DNA of 64,000 nt from an uncultured Dorea sp. Its GTDB lineage: Bacteria > Bacillota > Clostridia > Lachnospirales > Lachnospiraceae. The translations under genes and the position numbers were made by a program. The notes under the pieces are model-generated. The model searched no databases. It saw only the letters and a list, made by a program, of their open reading frames with translations, and was not told the DNA's origin. Each line of letters opens with the position of its first letter. The stretch's first letter is position 1. Shown in pieces: positions 50,003 through 58,953 of the stretch. The DNA is taken from the NCBI GenBank assembly GCA_947645355.1, contig CANSCI010000003.1, positions 1 through 64,000 on the forward strand, given 5' to 3'.

Positions 50003-50647
50003 ATGGGACTTGCAATACCAATTGAAACCAGTGCCAGGCACATCCATATGTGCCGGGAAGATTTTGAAAAAATATTCGGCAAGGGCCGCACCCTTACCTA
50101 TAAAGCAGACTTAAGCCAGCCCGGGCAATATGTAGCCGAAGAACGGCTCACCGTCAAGGGGCCGAAAGGCTCTTTTGAAAATGTGGCGATCCTCGGTCCT
50201 TTCCGTCCGGAGACCCAGCTTGAGATCTCCATGACCGATTCCCGCAAATTAGGCATTCCGGGGATCATCCGCCAGTCCGGGGATACTAAAGACACGCCCG
50301 GATGTACCCTGGTCGGTCCCGAGGGTTCCCTGGACATTGACCACGGAGTGATTGTAGCCAAACGGCACATTCACATGACTCCTGTCCAGTCCATCCAGTT
50401 AAATGTAAAGGATGGGGATGAGGTGTTTGTGATTATGGAGAGTTATGAGCGTTCTCTCATATTCGCAGACGTCATCGTCCGTGTAAACCCAAGCTTTGCA
50501 CTGGCTATGCATGTGGATACCGATGAGGCCAATGCATTTGCCAATGACAGTAATCCCACCGGAGTCATCCTGAAACTGTTCGGAGGAAGAACCTACAATC
50601 TGCAGAAATGGGCAGACGAACTGCAGAGCGGAATCAACCGCCTGTAA
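50003..50647 (+). CDS. pduL: phosphate propanoyltransferase (PduL)
   Basis: ARHIHMC, KRHIHMTP, ALAMHVDTDEANAF metal-binding His motifs; RBS gcggagg. Confidence 0.93.
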   Translation: MGLAIPIETSARHIHMCREDFEKIFGKGRTLTYKADLSQPGQYVAEERLTVKGPKGSFENVAILGPFRPETQLEISMTDSRKLGIPGIIRQSGDTKDTPGCTLVGPEGSLDIDHGVIVAKRHIHMTPVQSIQLNVKDGDEVFVIMESYERSLIFADVIVRVNPSFALAMHVDTDEANAFANDSNPTGVILKLFGGRTYNLQKWADELQSGINRL

Positions 50648-50721
50648 CCTCAGGCCGTACATTCCCTCTGCGGGCATGCGTACATATGCTCTGTCTGCTG
50701 AAGATTAAGAAAGGATATAAT

Positions 50722-50967
50722 ATGGACAGCCGAGTATCTGTAATCAGTATTATTATTAAAGAAGAGGAAGCCGCCGGTCCGGTAAATGAACTTCTGCATG
50801 AATACCGCCAGTACATCGTCGGACGCATGGGCATCCCCTATAGAGACCGGGGAGTCTCTATTATCAGCGTCGTCCTGGATGCGCCCGGGGATGTAACCAG
50901 TTCCCTCTCCGGGAAGCTTGGCATGCTTTACGGCGTCAGCGCAAAAACACTGACAGCAAGATTATAA
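50722..50967 (+). CDS. TM1266-type iron-only hydrogenase system putative regulator
   Basis: VSVISIIIKEEEAAGPVNELLHEYRQYIVGRMGIPYRDRGVSIISVVLDA. Confidence 0.88.
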   Translation: MDSRVSVISIIIKEEEAAGPVNELLHEYRQYIVGRMGIPYRDRGVSIISVVLDAPGDVTSSLSGKLGMLYGVSAKTLTARL

Positions 50968-50998
50968 AACTAAAAAAAGCTTACAGCGTTCTTTTATA

Positions 50999-52198
50999 CT
51001 ACATAGATTCTGCAATCTGCTGTGCAAATGCATCCAGCTCCTCTGCCCTGTCATTTTTCAGGGTTGACTTCAGTGACAGCTGCAGATCCAGGATTGTCAT
51101 GTCTTTCATCTCTTCCAGCTTTTTCACGATCTGCTTCCCTGCCGCCGGTGCCCATGTCCCATTGTCCATAAGTGCAACGGTACGCTTCTTTACGGACAGG
51201 GCCGCCATATCATTCAGCAGGTTCTCCATCGGCGGGAAGATACCGCCGTTATATGTCGGGCAGGCAATCACAAGATGGCTTGCCCGGAAGATCTCGGAGA
51301 TCAGCTCAGATACATGTGTAGAGGACACGTCATAAACCGCAATATTTTTTACGCCCTTTTCGGCCAGCCTTCCGGCCAGCGCATTTGCCGCCTGCTCCGT
51401 GTGCCCATAGATAGATCCATAGATGATGACAACCTCCTGATCCTCTGGTTCATATTTGCTCCATCTGTCATATTTTTCAACAAAATATTCAATATTGCTC
51501 CGCCAGATCGGCCCATGAAGCGGGCAGATCATCTGAATGTCAAGCGCTGCCGCCTTTTTAAGCAGTGCCTGCACCTGTGCCCCATATTTACCTACAATAT
51601 TGGCATAATAACGTCTTGCGTCCGGCAGCCAGTCCTTATCAAAATGAATCTCGTCATTAAAGATATTTCCGTTCAGGGCGCCGAAAGTGCCAAATGCATC
51701 TGCGGAAAATAATATTTTTTCTGTCTCGTCGTATGTCACCATAACCTCCGGCCAGTGCACCATCGGAGCCATCACAAAGCGCAGGGTATGTCTTCCCGTC
51801 TGCAGTGTATCCCCTTCCTTTACAAGCACCATACGTTCCTGCGAAAGGGCATCAAAAAACTGTCCGATCATCTGCGCTGTCTTTGCATTTGCCACCACCT
51901 TCACATCCGGATATCTGCGTATGATCTCACCGATATTTGCACAATGGTCAGGCTCCATATGGTTGACCACCAGATAATCCACCGGCCTGCCTTCTAAAAC
52001 ATACTCTATATTTTCCAGAAACTGCTGTGATACACAGGCATCCACCGTATCCATCAGTGTGATCTTCTCATCCATAATGAGATAAGAATTGTAGGAAACT
52101 CCTCTCGGAATCGGAAAGATATTCTCAAAAAGCGCCAGCCTTCTGTCATTACAGCCGACCCACACAATATCTTCCATTACTTTTCTTGTATTCTGCAT
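50999..52198 (-). CDS. FprA-type flavodiiron protein
   Basis: beta-lactamase-like NHMEPDHCAN, FMN domain IYGSIYGHTEQAANALA. Confidence 0.95.
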   Translation of the reverse strand: MQNTRKVMEDIVWVGCNDRRLALFENIFPIPRGVSYNSYLIMDEKITLMDTVDACVSQQFLENIEYVLEGRPVDYLVVNHMEPDHCANIGEIIRRYPDVKVVANAKTAQMIGQFFDALSQERMVLVKEGDTLQTGRHTLRFVMAPMVHWPEVMVTYDETEKILFSADAFGTFGALNGNIFNDEIHFDKDWLPDARRYYANIVGKYGAQVQALLKKAAALDIQMICPLHGPIWRSNIEYFVEKYDRWSKYEPEDQEVVIIYGSIYGHTEQAANALAGRLAEKGVKNIAVYDVSSTHVSELISEIFRASHLVIACPTYNGGIFPPMENLLNDMAALSVKKRTVALMDNGTWAPAAGKQIVKKLEEMKDMTILDLQLSLKSTLKNDRAEELDAFAQQIAESM

Positions 52199-52337
52199 AT
52201 CTGTCATCCTCCTGTTTATCCAAATTTGCGTACCTATTATATCACACTTTCCTGATTTTGGATGCACTATTTTTCGTCCAATCTAAAAACCTCTGTATCC
52301 GTGCGCCGGCATGCCCGCTTTACGTCAGGTAAATCCT

Positions 52338-53108
52338 TTAATCTCTGACCTGCCTTCCGTCTGCGTCCATATGGAAATTATTTTCATAGATCAGCCGAGA
52401 AACCGGTACGATCCTGTATTCCATTCTTTCCAGCCCGGCAATCAATTCCTCCAGTGCCTCCGCCGTATATTTTGCCCCGCTGTGCAGCAGGATAATGGAT
52501 CCGTTTCTTAACAGCGGATTCTCCAACACTGCAGCAATCATACGTTCTTTACCATAGTCTTTCCAATCTTCACTGTCAACATCCCAGTTAATTGTATAAT
52601 AGCCATTTTCTTTTGCATTTATAATTACCTCATTGTCATATGCGCCGTACGGAGGGCGAAACAACTGCATTTCCACACCTGTCAGTTCCTTCACCCTTTC
52701 ATGAACCTTCAGCAATTCTTCTGTCTTTCCTTTCTCCGAAAACTGGGTCATATTTTTGTGATGTTCACTGTGGTTGCCGAGATCATGGCCTTCCTCCTGG
52801 ATAGCCTTTACATCTGCAGGATATTTTTCCACCCAGTCCCCTGTCAGGAAAAATGTGGACCGGATCCCATGCTTCCTTAATATATCTAAAATCTGCTGTA
52901 TGTCTTTATTGCCCCATGTGGCGTCAAAGGTAAGCGCCACCTCCTTTTTGTCTGTTTCTACGGAACATATGGGGAGTTCGTTCCCGGTAGTATTTTCAGA
53001 TACAGACACATATTTTGACACATATCTGCAGGAACCAACAATGACCAGGACACATACACCTGCCGCCTTTACACATCTGAACCATCTTTTTTTACTGTCT
53101 TCGTCCAT
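52338..53108 (-). CDS. polysaccharide deacetylase (PdaB-like)
   Basis: ALTFDATWG, GHDLGNHSEHHKNM, RPPYGAYD. Confidence 0.93.
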   Translation of the reverse strand: MDEDSKKRWFRCVKAAGVCVLVIVGSCRYVSKYVSVSENTTGNELPICSVETDKKEVALTFDATWGNKDIQQILDILRKHGIRSTFFLTGDWVEKYPADVKAIQEEGHDLGNHSEHHKNMTQFSEKGKTEELLKVHERVKELTGVEMQLFRPPYGAYDNEVIINAKENGYYTINWDVDSEDWKDYGKERMIAAVLENPLLRNGSIILLHSGAKYTAEALEELIAGLERMEYRIVPVSRLIYENNFHMDADGRQVRD

Positions 53109-53172
53109 AAAAATAAACCTCAAATATATACCGTTATTCACAGTATATGCTTTGAGGCTTTGTCTTACATCA

Positions 53173-53913
53173 TTAATAATAGACCTTCCTGAGAAACAGA
53201 CCCCTGGCCGGTACAAGGAAACCTGCAAGACTCCTGTCCTCTGCCGCTATCACTACCGGCAGCATGGTTGCATCGCGTTTGCCCGTTCCGATCTCCAGAA
53301 GGGTACCGGTCAGGATCCGTACCATATGGTACAAAAAGCCTGTCCCGTAGTATGTGATGCGAACCTTCTCGCCGGTACTTACGATCTTAATATTCGTAAT
53401 CTTCCTGATCGGATCCTTACAGTCCCTGTCATCCGTAAAACTTGTAAAATTCTTCGGACCCAGAAGATATGGCACCGCCTCGCGCATTGCCTCAATATCC
53501 AGCTTCTCCGGATAATGATAACAATATTTCCTGGAAAAAACATCCGGCTTTTCCCGGCAGTCAATATAGTACTCATATTTCTTGCCTTTTGCGCTCTTAC
53601 GGGCATGGAAGCCGTTGCGCATAAGTTCTACTTTTATAATACGGATATCGTCGGGAAGATACCGGTTCAGAGATTCTTTCAGTTCCTGGGTATCATACAG
53701 CTTGGACAGCTTTACACTGGCAATCTGCCCGCGCGCATGCACACCGGCATCTGTCCTGCCGGAGCCGTCTACCTGAACCCGGTAGCCCACCAGCTTCCCT
53801 ATGCTCCATTCCAGTACAAACTGGATCGTATTATCGGTTGTTGCCTGGCGCTGCCATCCCTGATATCTGCTCCCGTCATAGGAAATCGTCAATTTGTATG
53901 TCCTCATATTCAA
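53173..53913 (-). CDS. truA: tRNA pseudouridine synthase A
   Basis: SYDGSRYQGWQRQ, GSGRTDAGVHARGQ. Confidence 0.98.
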   Translation of the reverse strand: MNMRTYKLTISYDGSRYQGWQRQATTDNTIQFVLEWSIGKLVGYRVQVDGSGRTDAGVHARGQIASVKLSKLYDTQELKESLNRYLPDDIRIIKVELMRNGFHARKSAKGKKYEYYIDCREKPDVFSRKYCYHYPEKLDIEAMREAVPYLLGPKNFTSFTDDRDCKDPIRKITNIKIVSTGEKVRITYYGTGFLYHMVRILTGTLLEIGTGKRDATMLPVVIAAEDRSLAGFLVPARGLFLRKVYY

Positions 53914-53921
53914 CTATCACC

Positions 53922-54371
53922 TTATTTCAGTATTTTTTTCAATTCATCCATAAATGTGTTTACATCTTTAAATTCTCTGTACACAGAGGCAAAGCGTACG
54001 TACGCAACCTCGTCCAGGTCCTTCAGCACATCCATGACGATCTCACCAACCACGCTGCTCTCGATCTCCTTTGCCTCCAGGCTGAAGACCTTCGTCTCCA
54101 CCAGATCAATCACCTTCTGTATCTCGACTGCAGATACCGGACGCTTATAGCATGCCCGCAGGATCCCCCTTTCTATCTTGCCTCTGTCATACTGCTCCCT
54201 GTTATTGTCTTTCTTTATAATAATGAGAGGAATCGTCTCAACCTTCTCATAAGTGGTAAATCTTTTGCCGCAGGCATCACAGGAGCGGCGCCTCCGGATA
54301 GAATTCCCATCCTCCGCCGGCCTGGAATCAATGACGCGGGTATCTGGATTACTGCAATATGGACATTTCAT
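53922..54371 (-). CDS. nrdR: transcriptional repressor NrdR
   Basis: MKCPYCSNPDTRVIDSRPAEDGNSIRRRRSCDACGKRFTTYE. Confidence 0.98.
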   Translation of the reverse strand: MKCPYCSNPDTRVIDSRPAEDGNSIRRRRSCDACGKRFTTYEKVETIPLIIIKKDNNREQYDRGKIERGILRACYKRPVSAVEIQKVIDLVETKVFSLEAKEIESSVVGEIVMDVLKDLDEVAYVRFASVYREFKDVNTFMDELKKILK

Positions 54372-54450
54372 CTCTTTTAATCCCTTTCTTTCGTTCTACC
54401 CTTAAGTATATCTGGTGCTGATAAAGAAGTCAAACCACAAAAAAAAGATT

Positions 54451-54690
54451 TTACCTTTCTTCATGAATCTCCACAAGAATAATATCCGGCCCGATCTTTT
54501 TTATGCATTTATACGGAATCACATACTCAGAACCGTCACTGAACAGCCCGCAGAATTTCCCGCACTTCGGCACAATAATTGCCTCAATGCAGCCGTCACA
54601 TTCATTGATTACCAGATCTACAACATACCCCAGCTTACAGCAATCACATGCATTGATCACCTCTTTATCCTGAAACTCGCAAAACCTCAT
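54451..54690 (-). CDS. YlmC/YmxH family PRC-barrel protein, Cys-rich variant
   Basis: EVINACDCCKLGYVVDLVIN...IEAIIVPKCGKFCGLF...YVIPYKCIKKIG. Confidence 0.9.
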   Translation of the reverse strand: MRFCEFQDKEVINACDCCKLGYVVDLVINECDGCIEAIIVPKCGKFCGLFSDGSEYVIPYKCIKKIGPDIILVEIHEER

Positions 54691-54932
54691 ATCTGCATAC
54701 CACCTGTCCGACTGAATTCGTCTGGTTCATTATGATACAGTATATGCCGGCTTCCCCTGGACGGAGTCTGTCCCATCCGAAAATGTCTTTTCTCTGCAGC
54801 TTTCTTTCTCTCCGCACAGTAAAAGACGGTCTACATAAAAAAACGCTCCCTGCCCGTCCCTTGTATCAGTGAACAGGAAAACCAACGGTTCCGCCTGTCC
54901 ATAAGGGTACTCTTACGGCAGAAAGCGCTTCT

Positions 54933-55118
54933 TTATTCCATAAGGTCGATCACGGCCACCGGACAGTCATCCCTTGCCTCCTCAGCTGTCATCTCATACT
55001 CCGGCTTCACCTCGTCATATGCCTCGGCAAGTCCGTCATCATTAAAACGGAACACCTCCGGGCATGTTGCAACACACGCTCCGCATGAAATACATCCTTC
55101 ATTCACTCTGGCTTTCAT
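54933..55118 (-). CDS. ferredoxin
   Basis: CISCGACVATCPEVF ... DDCPVAVI. Confidence 0.95.
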   Translation of the reverse strand: MKARVNEGCISCGACVATCPEVFRFNDDGLAEAYDEVKPEYEMTAEEARDDCPVAVIDLME

Positions 55119-55200
55119 GAGCTACCTCCTTACACTTTTTCAGATAGTATACCCAATTTCTCACATTTAAAACCACATGATAAAACCCTGAATAATTCCC

Positions 55201-55229
55201 TTGACAAACAATAAGTGCGTTCCTATAAT
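55201..55229 (+). promoter_or_regulatory. consensus sigma-A promoter TTGACA-N17-TATAAT for ssrA
   Basis: Perfect hexamers and spacing. Confidence 0.9.
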
Positions 55230-55290
55230 AAAAGATATCCGGAAGGATATATGACGAAAGGCAGTCTGCGGACCAGCAAAAGGCATATCA

Positions 55291-55638
55291 GGGCTTGTAC
55301 TGGTTTCGACGGGGGTCTGGAAGTCGGAGAAGCCATCCGTAGCGGGACACTACGCTAAAAGTTCCAATTAAATATAAACGCAGACAATAGAGAATTAGCG
55401 TACGCTGCCTAATCAGGCGGCAGTCGGCCGGGGATCATCCGCTGTTCCAGGTACCGGCTTCAAACAGGCGGAGCACTTCGTTTCCAAAGCTTTGAGGAAA
55501 TGGAAGATCTTATGAAGCTACTGAAATCAGCAGCCTGTCATTAGGCGGCTGGCGGAGGGAATGTTAAAATAATGACTGTGATGGGAGACGCTCTGGTGGA
55601 TGGGCTTTCGGACGCGGGTTCAACTCCCGCCAGGTCCA
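55291..55638 (+). ncRNA. ssrA: tmRNA
   Basis: gggcttgtactggtttcgacgggggt 5' end; tag GCAGACAATAGAGAATTAGCGTACGCTGCCTAA; 3' T-arm GCGGGTTCAACTCCCGC and acceptor caggtcc pairing with gggcttg. Confidence 0.95.
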
Positions 55639-55640
55639 CT

Positions 55641-55675
55641 TAGGAAACGCCGTTGCTGCGGCGTTTCCTATTATT
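55641..55675 (+). terminator. intrinsic terminator after ssrA
   Basis: AGGAAACGCCG...CGGCGTTTCCT then T-rich. Confidence 0.9.
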
Positions 55676-55798
55676 ATCTAACTCCTCAACGGACAGGAGT
55701 TTCCATTCCATATAAGCAATAAAATATTGCTTTGGGAGGAAATTTCCTGTCCAAACAGGGTATAATAAGGCTATCAAGAAAAAGAAAGGGTGACAGAT

Positions 55799-56110
55799 AT
55801 GGCAGCATTACATCTGACAAAGGATAATTTTGAAAAAGAGGTTTTACAGGCAGCAGAACCTGTACTGGTAGATTTCTGGGCAACCTGGTGCGGTCCGTGC
55901 CAGATGGTAGGCCCAATCATAGAGGAGATAGCTTCCGAGACCGCAAACGCGAAAATCTGCAAGGTAGATGTAGACGAACAGCCTGAGCTTGCACGGCAGT
56001 ACCGGGTAATGTCCATTCCGACTCTTATGGTTTTCAAAGATGGACAGGCTGTAAAACGAGAGGTCGGCGCAAAATCCAAAAGCGAAATATTAGATATGTT
56101 GAATGCATAA
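55799..56110 (+). CDS. trxA: thioredoxin
   Basis: VDFWATWCGPCQMVGP. Confidence 0.97.
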   Translation: MAALHLTKDNFEKEVLQAAEPVLVDFWATWCGPCQMVGPIIEEIASETANAKICKVDVDEQPELARQYRVMSIPTLMVFKDGQAVKREVGAKSKSEILDMLNA

Positions 56111-56190
56111 ACAAAAACAACCCGGCAGACAAGCCGCCCCCTGCCCACAGGCGGCCGCCGCATCGGGAAACAGCAGCAGAGGAGACAAGT

Positions 56191-56778
56191 ATGATAAAAA
56201 CCGGTGTTGTACATGGCAGGTTTCAGGTACTGAACTTAAAGCATATGGAATATATTCTGGCAGCTAAGATGCGCTGCCGGAAATTATTTATAGGGCTTAC
56301 AAACCCAGATCCCCTCCATACGGGAGATTCTGTAAACGATGAGAACCGTTCCGCCCGGTCGGCCAATCCGCTGACCTACTATGAGCGCTATGAGATGATC
56401 CGGGGAGCCATGAGCGAATTCGGTGTTCCGGAACCGGAATATGATATAATCCCGTTCCCCATCAGCCGCCCGGAGTATATTCTCCAATACGCTCCCAGGG
56501 AGGCGAAATACTATATGAACATCTGCGACGCATGGGACGAAGAGAAATATAAGATCCTGCGTAGTCTTGGGCTTGATATTGAGATTCTCTGGAGAAAAGA
56601 AGAAAACGAAAAAGGTGTTACATCTTCCTGGATAAGAAGCTGCATTGCAATGGAACAGGAGTGGAATCACCTGGTACCTAAAAGTGTATACAGATACCTG
56701 ACCGAAAACCATCTGGACCAGCGGATCAAACGGCTGGAACAGATCCGGATAGATGAAAAAAAGATTGATTTCAGTTAG
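56191..56778 (+). CDS. nucleotidyltransferase, NadM/NadR-like (nicotinate/nicotinamide-nucleotide adenylyltransferase family)
   Basis: GVVHGRFQVLNLKHMEYI; SSWIRSCIAMEQEWNHLVPKSVYRYL. Confidence 0.75.
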   Translation: MIKTGVVHGRFQVLNLKHMEYILAAKMRCRKLFIGLTNPDPLHTGDSVNDENRSARSANPLTYYERYEMIRGAMSEFGVPEPEYDIIPFPISRPEYILQYAPREAKYYMNICDAWDEEKYKILRSLGLDIEILWRKEENEKGVTSSWIRSCIAMEQEWNHLVPKSVYRYLTENHLDQRIKRLEQIRIDEKKIDFS

Positions 56779-56857
56779 AATATATACACCAATACAACAG
56801 CCGTCAATGCAAGGGCTTCCCCTATGCATTGGCGGCTTTGATTATTCCGGCACACAT

Positions 56858-57172
56858 TTAATCTACAAACTTTACCGCGGTTCCGTAAGCCATGACTTCT
56901 GCCGCCCCCTGCACAACCTGGCTTGAGGTATAACGAAGATTGACAACCGCATCAGCGCCGATGGCCTCAGCCTCCTCGGACATCCTTCTTGTAGCGACAG
57001 CACGGGCCTCATTCATCATCTCGGTGTAGGAAGTAAGTTCGCCGCCTACCAGTGTCTTAAAACTGTTCACGATATCCTTTCCAAAATGAACAGACTGAAT
57101 CATGCTCCCCTTTACTAAACCGATCATCTCGAATTTTCTTCCTGAAATATAATCTGTGTTAACCAGTATCAT
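56858..57172 (-). CDS. YbjQ family (DUF74) heavy-metal-binding domain protein
   Basis: GLVKGSMIQSVHFGKDIVNSFKTLVGGELTSYTEMMNEAR...GADAVVNLRY. Confidence 0.95.
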   Translation of the reverse strand: MILVNTDYISGRKFEMIGLVKGSMIQSVHFGKDIVNSFKTLVGGELTSYTEMMNEARAVATRRMSEEAEAIGADAVVNLRYTSSQVVQGAAEVMAYGTAVKFVD

Positions 57173-57271
57173 AGTATCTCCTCCTTTAGATAATTGTATT
57201 ATTTCATTAATACAATTATACTGCTGATGCCCTGCAAATTCAAGAACTATTTTATATTTGCAAATATTATT

Positions 57272-58072
57272 TTATAGATGCAGCACATCCTTAATGGTAT
57301 AATACCCTGCCTCTTTATCCTTCAGAAATGCCGCACAATCACAGGCGCCCCTGGCGAAGCACTCCCAGTTATAAGAATGGTGCGTGATCTCCAGGCGTTC
57401 CCCCATACCGCCAAAGTACACTGTATGGCTGCTGGGGATATTCCCCGCACGCAGTGAATGATAGCCGATTGTACCGGGCATCCTCGGAGACGTTCCCTCA
57501 CGTCCGTATACTGCAATATCCTTTAACTCCCTGCCAAGAGCCTCTGCCATGATCTCTCCCATCTCTTTGGATGTCCCGCTGGGCGCATCCTTCTTCCACT
57601 GGTCATGCATCTCCAGAATTTCAATGTCAAGATCATCTCCGGCCGTCCGGACAACTAGTTCCAGAAGCTTGTTCATAATATTCACCAGCTTGGACGTATT
57701 GGCAGCGTAGAGCATAGGTATCTCTTTCGAGGCGTCCCTGAACCTTTGCATTTCCTCCGGGGAAAAACCGGTAGTGCCGCACACAAGTCCCTTTTTATGT
57801 CTGACGGCAAGCTCTAAGACCTCCATTGCCATTTCCTTCGTCGAAAAATCTATAATAACATCACAGTCATCAATAACACCTGCAAGGTCATCTACGACCG
57901 GTATATTTAATTTCGTGCCCGTCATGGCAGCCATCCCTAAGTCGTCTCCGATATAATCTCTTCCTTTTGGGGCAACGCCCGCAACCAACTGCATATCCTC
58001 TCTGGAAACTGCCGCCTGTGTAATAAGCTTCCCCATTTTTCCCCGCGGCCCGACTACAATTATTTTTACCAT
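57272..58072 (-). CDS. dapB: 4-hydroxy-tetrahydrodipicolinate reductase
   Basis: VVGPRGKMG, GTTGFS, EMHDQWKKDAPSGTS. Confidence 0.97.
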   Translation of the reverse strand: MVKIIVVGPRGKMGKLITQAAVSREDMQLVAGVAPKGRDYIGDDLGMAAMTGTKLNIPVVDDLAGVIDDCDVIIDFSTKEMAMEVLELAVRHKKGLVCGTTGFSPEEMQRFRDASKEIPMLYAANTSKLVNIMNKLLELVVRTAGDDLDIEILEMHDQWKKDAPSGTSKEMGEIMAEALGRELKDIAVYGREGTSPRMPGTIGYHSLRAGNIPSSHTVYFGGMGERLEITHHSYNWECFARGACDCAAFLKDKEAGYYTIKDVLHL

Positions 58073-58165
58073 ATGAACTCCTTCCCATACAAAATACGTA
58101 CTCGATAATGTATAACCAAGTTCATTTTAACATATAATGGAAAATAGAAAAAGTAAAAATAATAC

Positions 58166-58194
58166 TTGCATTCTACGACATGATTCGATAAAAT
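58166..58194 (+). promoter_or_regulatory. promoter TTGCAT-N17-TAAAAT for tRNA-Pro
   Basis: Hexamers with 17-bp spacer directly upstream of tRNA. Confidence 0.7.
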
Positions 58195-58202
58195 ATGTCT
58201 AT

Positions 58203-58277
58203 CGGGGTATGGCTCAGTTTGGTTAGAGCGCACGGCTGGGGGCCGTGAGGCCGCAGGTTCGAATCCTGTTACCCCGA
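58203..58277 (+). tRNA. tRNA-Pro (anticodon GGG)
   Basis: Cloverleaf: acceptor cggggta/taccccg, anticodon arm cacgg-ctggggg-ccgtg, T-arm gcagg-ttcgaat-cctgt; CCA not encoded. Confidence 0.94.
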
Positions 58278-58285
58278 TTCGGAAG

Positions 58286-58326
58286 GAGACACCGTTTTTG
58301 ATTTAAAAGACGTTGTCTCTTTTTTA
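58286..58326 (+). terminator. intrinsic terminator after tRNA-Pro
   Basis: GAGACA...TGTCTC followed by T6. Confidence 0.7.
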
Positions 58327-58343
58327 TTCGGAAAACCGAACAA

Positions 58344-58832
58344 TCAGCAATTGCCGCAAAGTTCCATAGGAACCCCGTTTAATGCGGCAGATCTCAGTCT
58401 GTCATGACCGTCATACACCAGTTTCAAAGAAAAGAAATCCCGTCCTTCCTCCAACAGCCGCAGAAAAATCTTATCTCCCTCCCACAGGTTCAATTTCCGC
58501 ACCTCTTTTATATCTACCCACGCAAGTTCTCCCTCATTGCACGTGATCTGCTCACCCTCGAATCCATCTGCAGTAAACAGGGACATATACTCCGTGATAC
58601 CATCGCCGGACACAAATGTCACCAGCCCCCGGAACTTGTATGAAGTAAGCGTATAGCCTGTCTCCTCCTTCACTTCCCGAAGCAGGCACTCCTCCGGGCT
58701 TTCATCCTGCTCAAAATGTCCGCCGACTCCGATCCATTTGTCTTTATTTATATCATTTTCCTTCATGGTTCTGTGAAGCATCAGATACTTCCCGTCTTTC
58801 TCTATGTAACATAATGTACTTAATTTTGTCAT
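58344..58832 (-). CDS. NUDIX hydrolase (8-oxo-dGTP diphosphatase-like)
   Basis: Nudix box GHFEQDESPEECLLREVKEETGY. Confidence 0.93.
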   Translation of the reverse strand: MTKLSTLCYIEKDGKYLMLHRTMKENDINKDKWIGVGGHFEQDESPEECLLREVKEETGYTLTSYKFRGLVTFVSGDGITEYMSLFTADGFEGEQITCNEGELAWVDIKEVRKLNLWEGDKIFLRLLEEGRDFFSLKLVYDGHDRLRSAALNGVPMELCGNC

Positions 58833-58953
58833 TTCTCTTCCCCCGCCTGACACAATGGTCTATAATAGTAACAGTTTCCGGCCTGACAGGCCGCAAACAG
58901 CAGTCTGTTACGCTGCTGTCTAAATATAATAACGAATCCAGGAGCCGATTTCA

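Noticed and set aside
52774-54150. 458-aa plus-strand ORF antisense to pdaB/truA/nrdR
   Set aside because: Mirrors well-supported minus-strand genes, no family motifs; shadow ORF.
55251-55360. Small ORF (MTKGSLRTSKRHIRACTGF...) at the ssrA leader
   Set aside because: Runs into the tmRNA structure; better explained as 5' precursor of ssrA.
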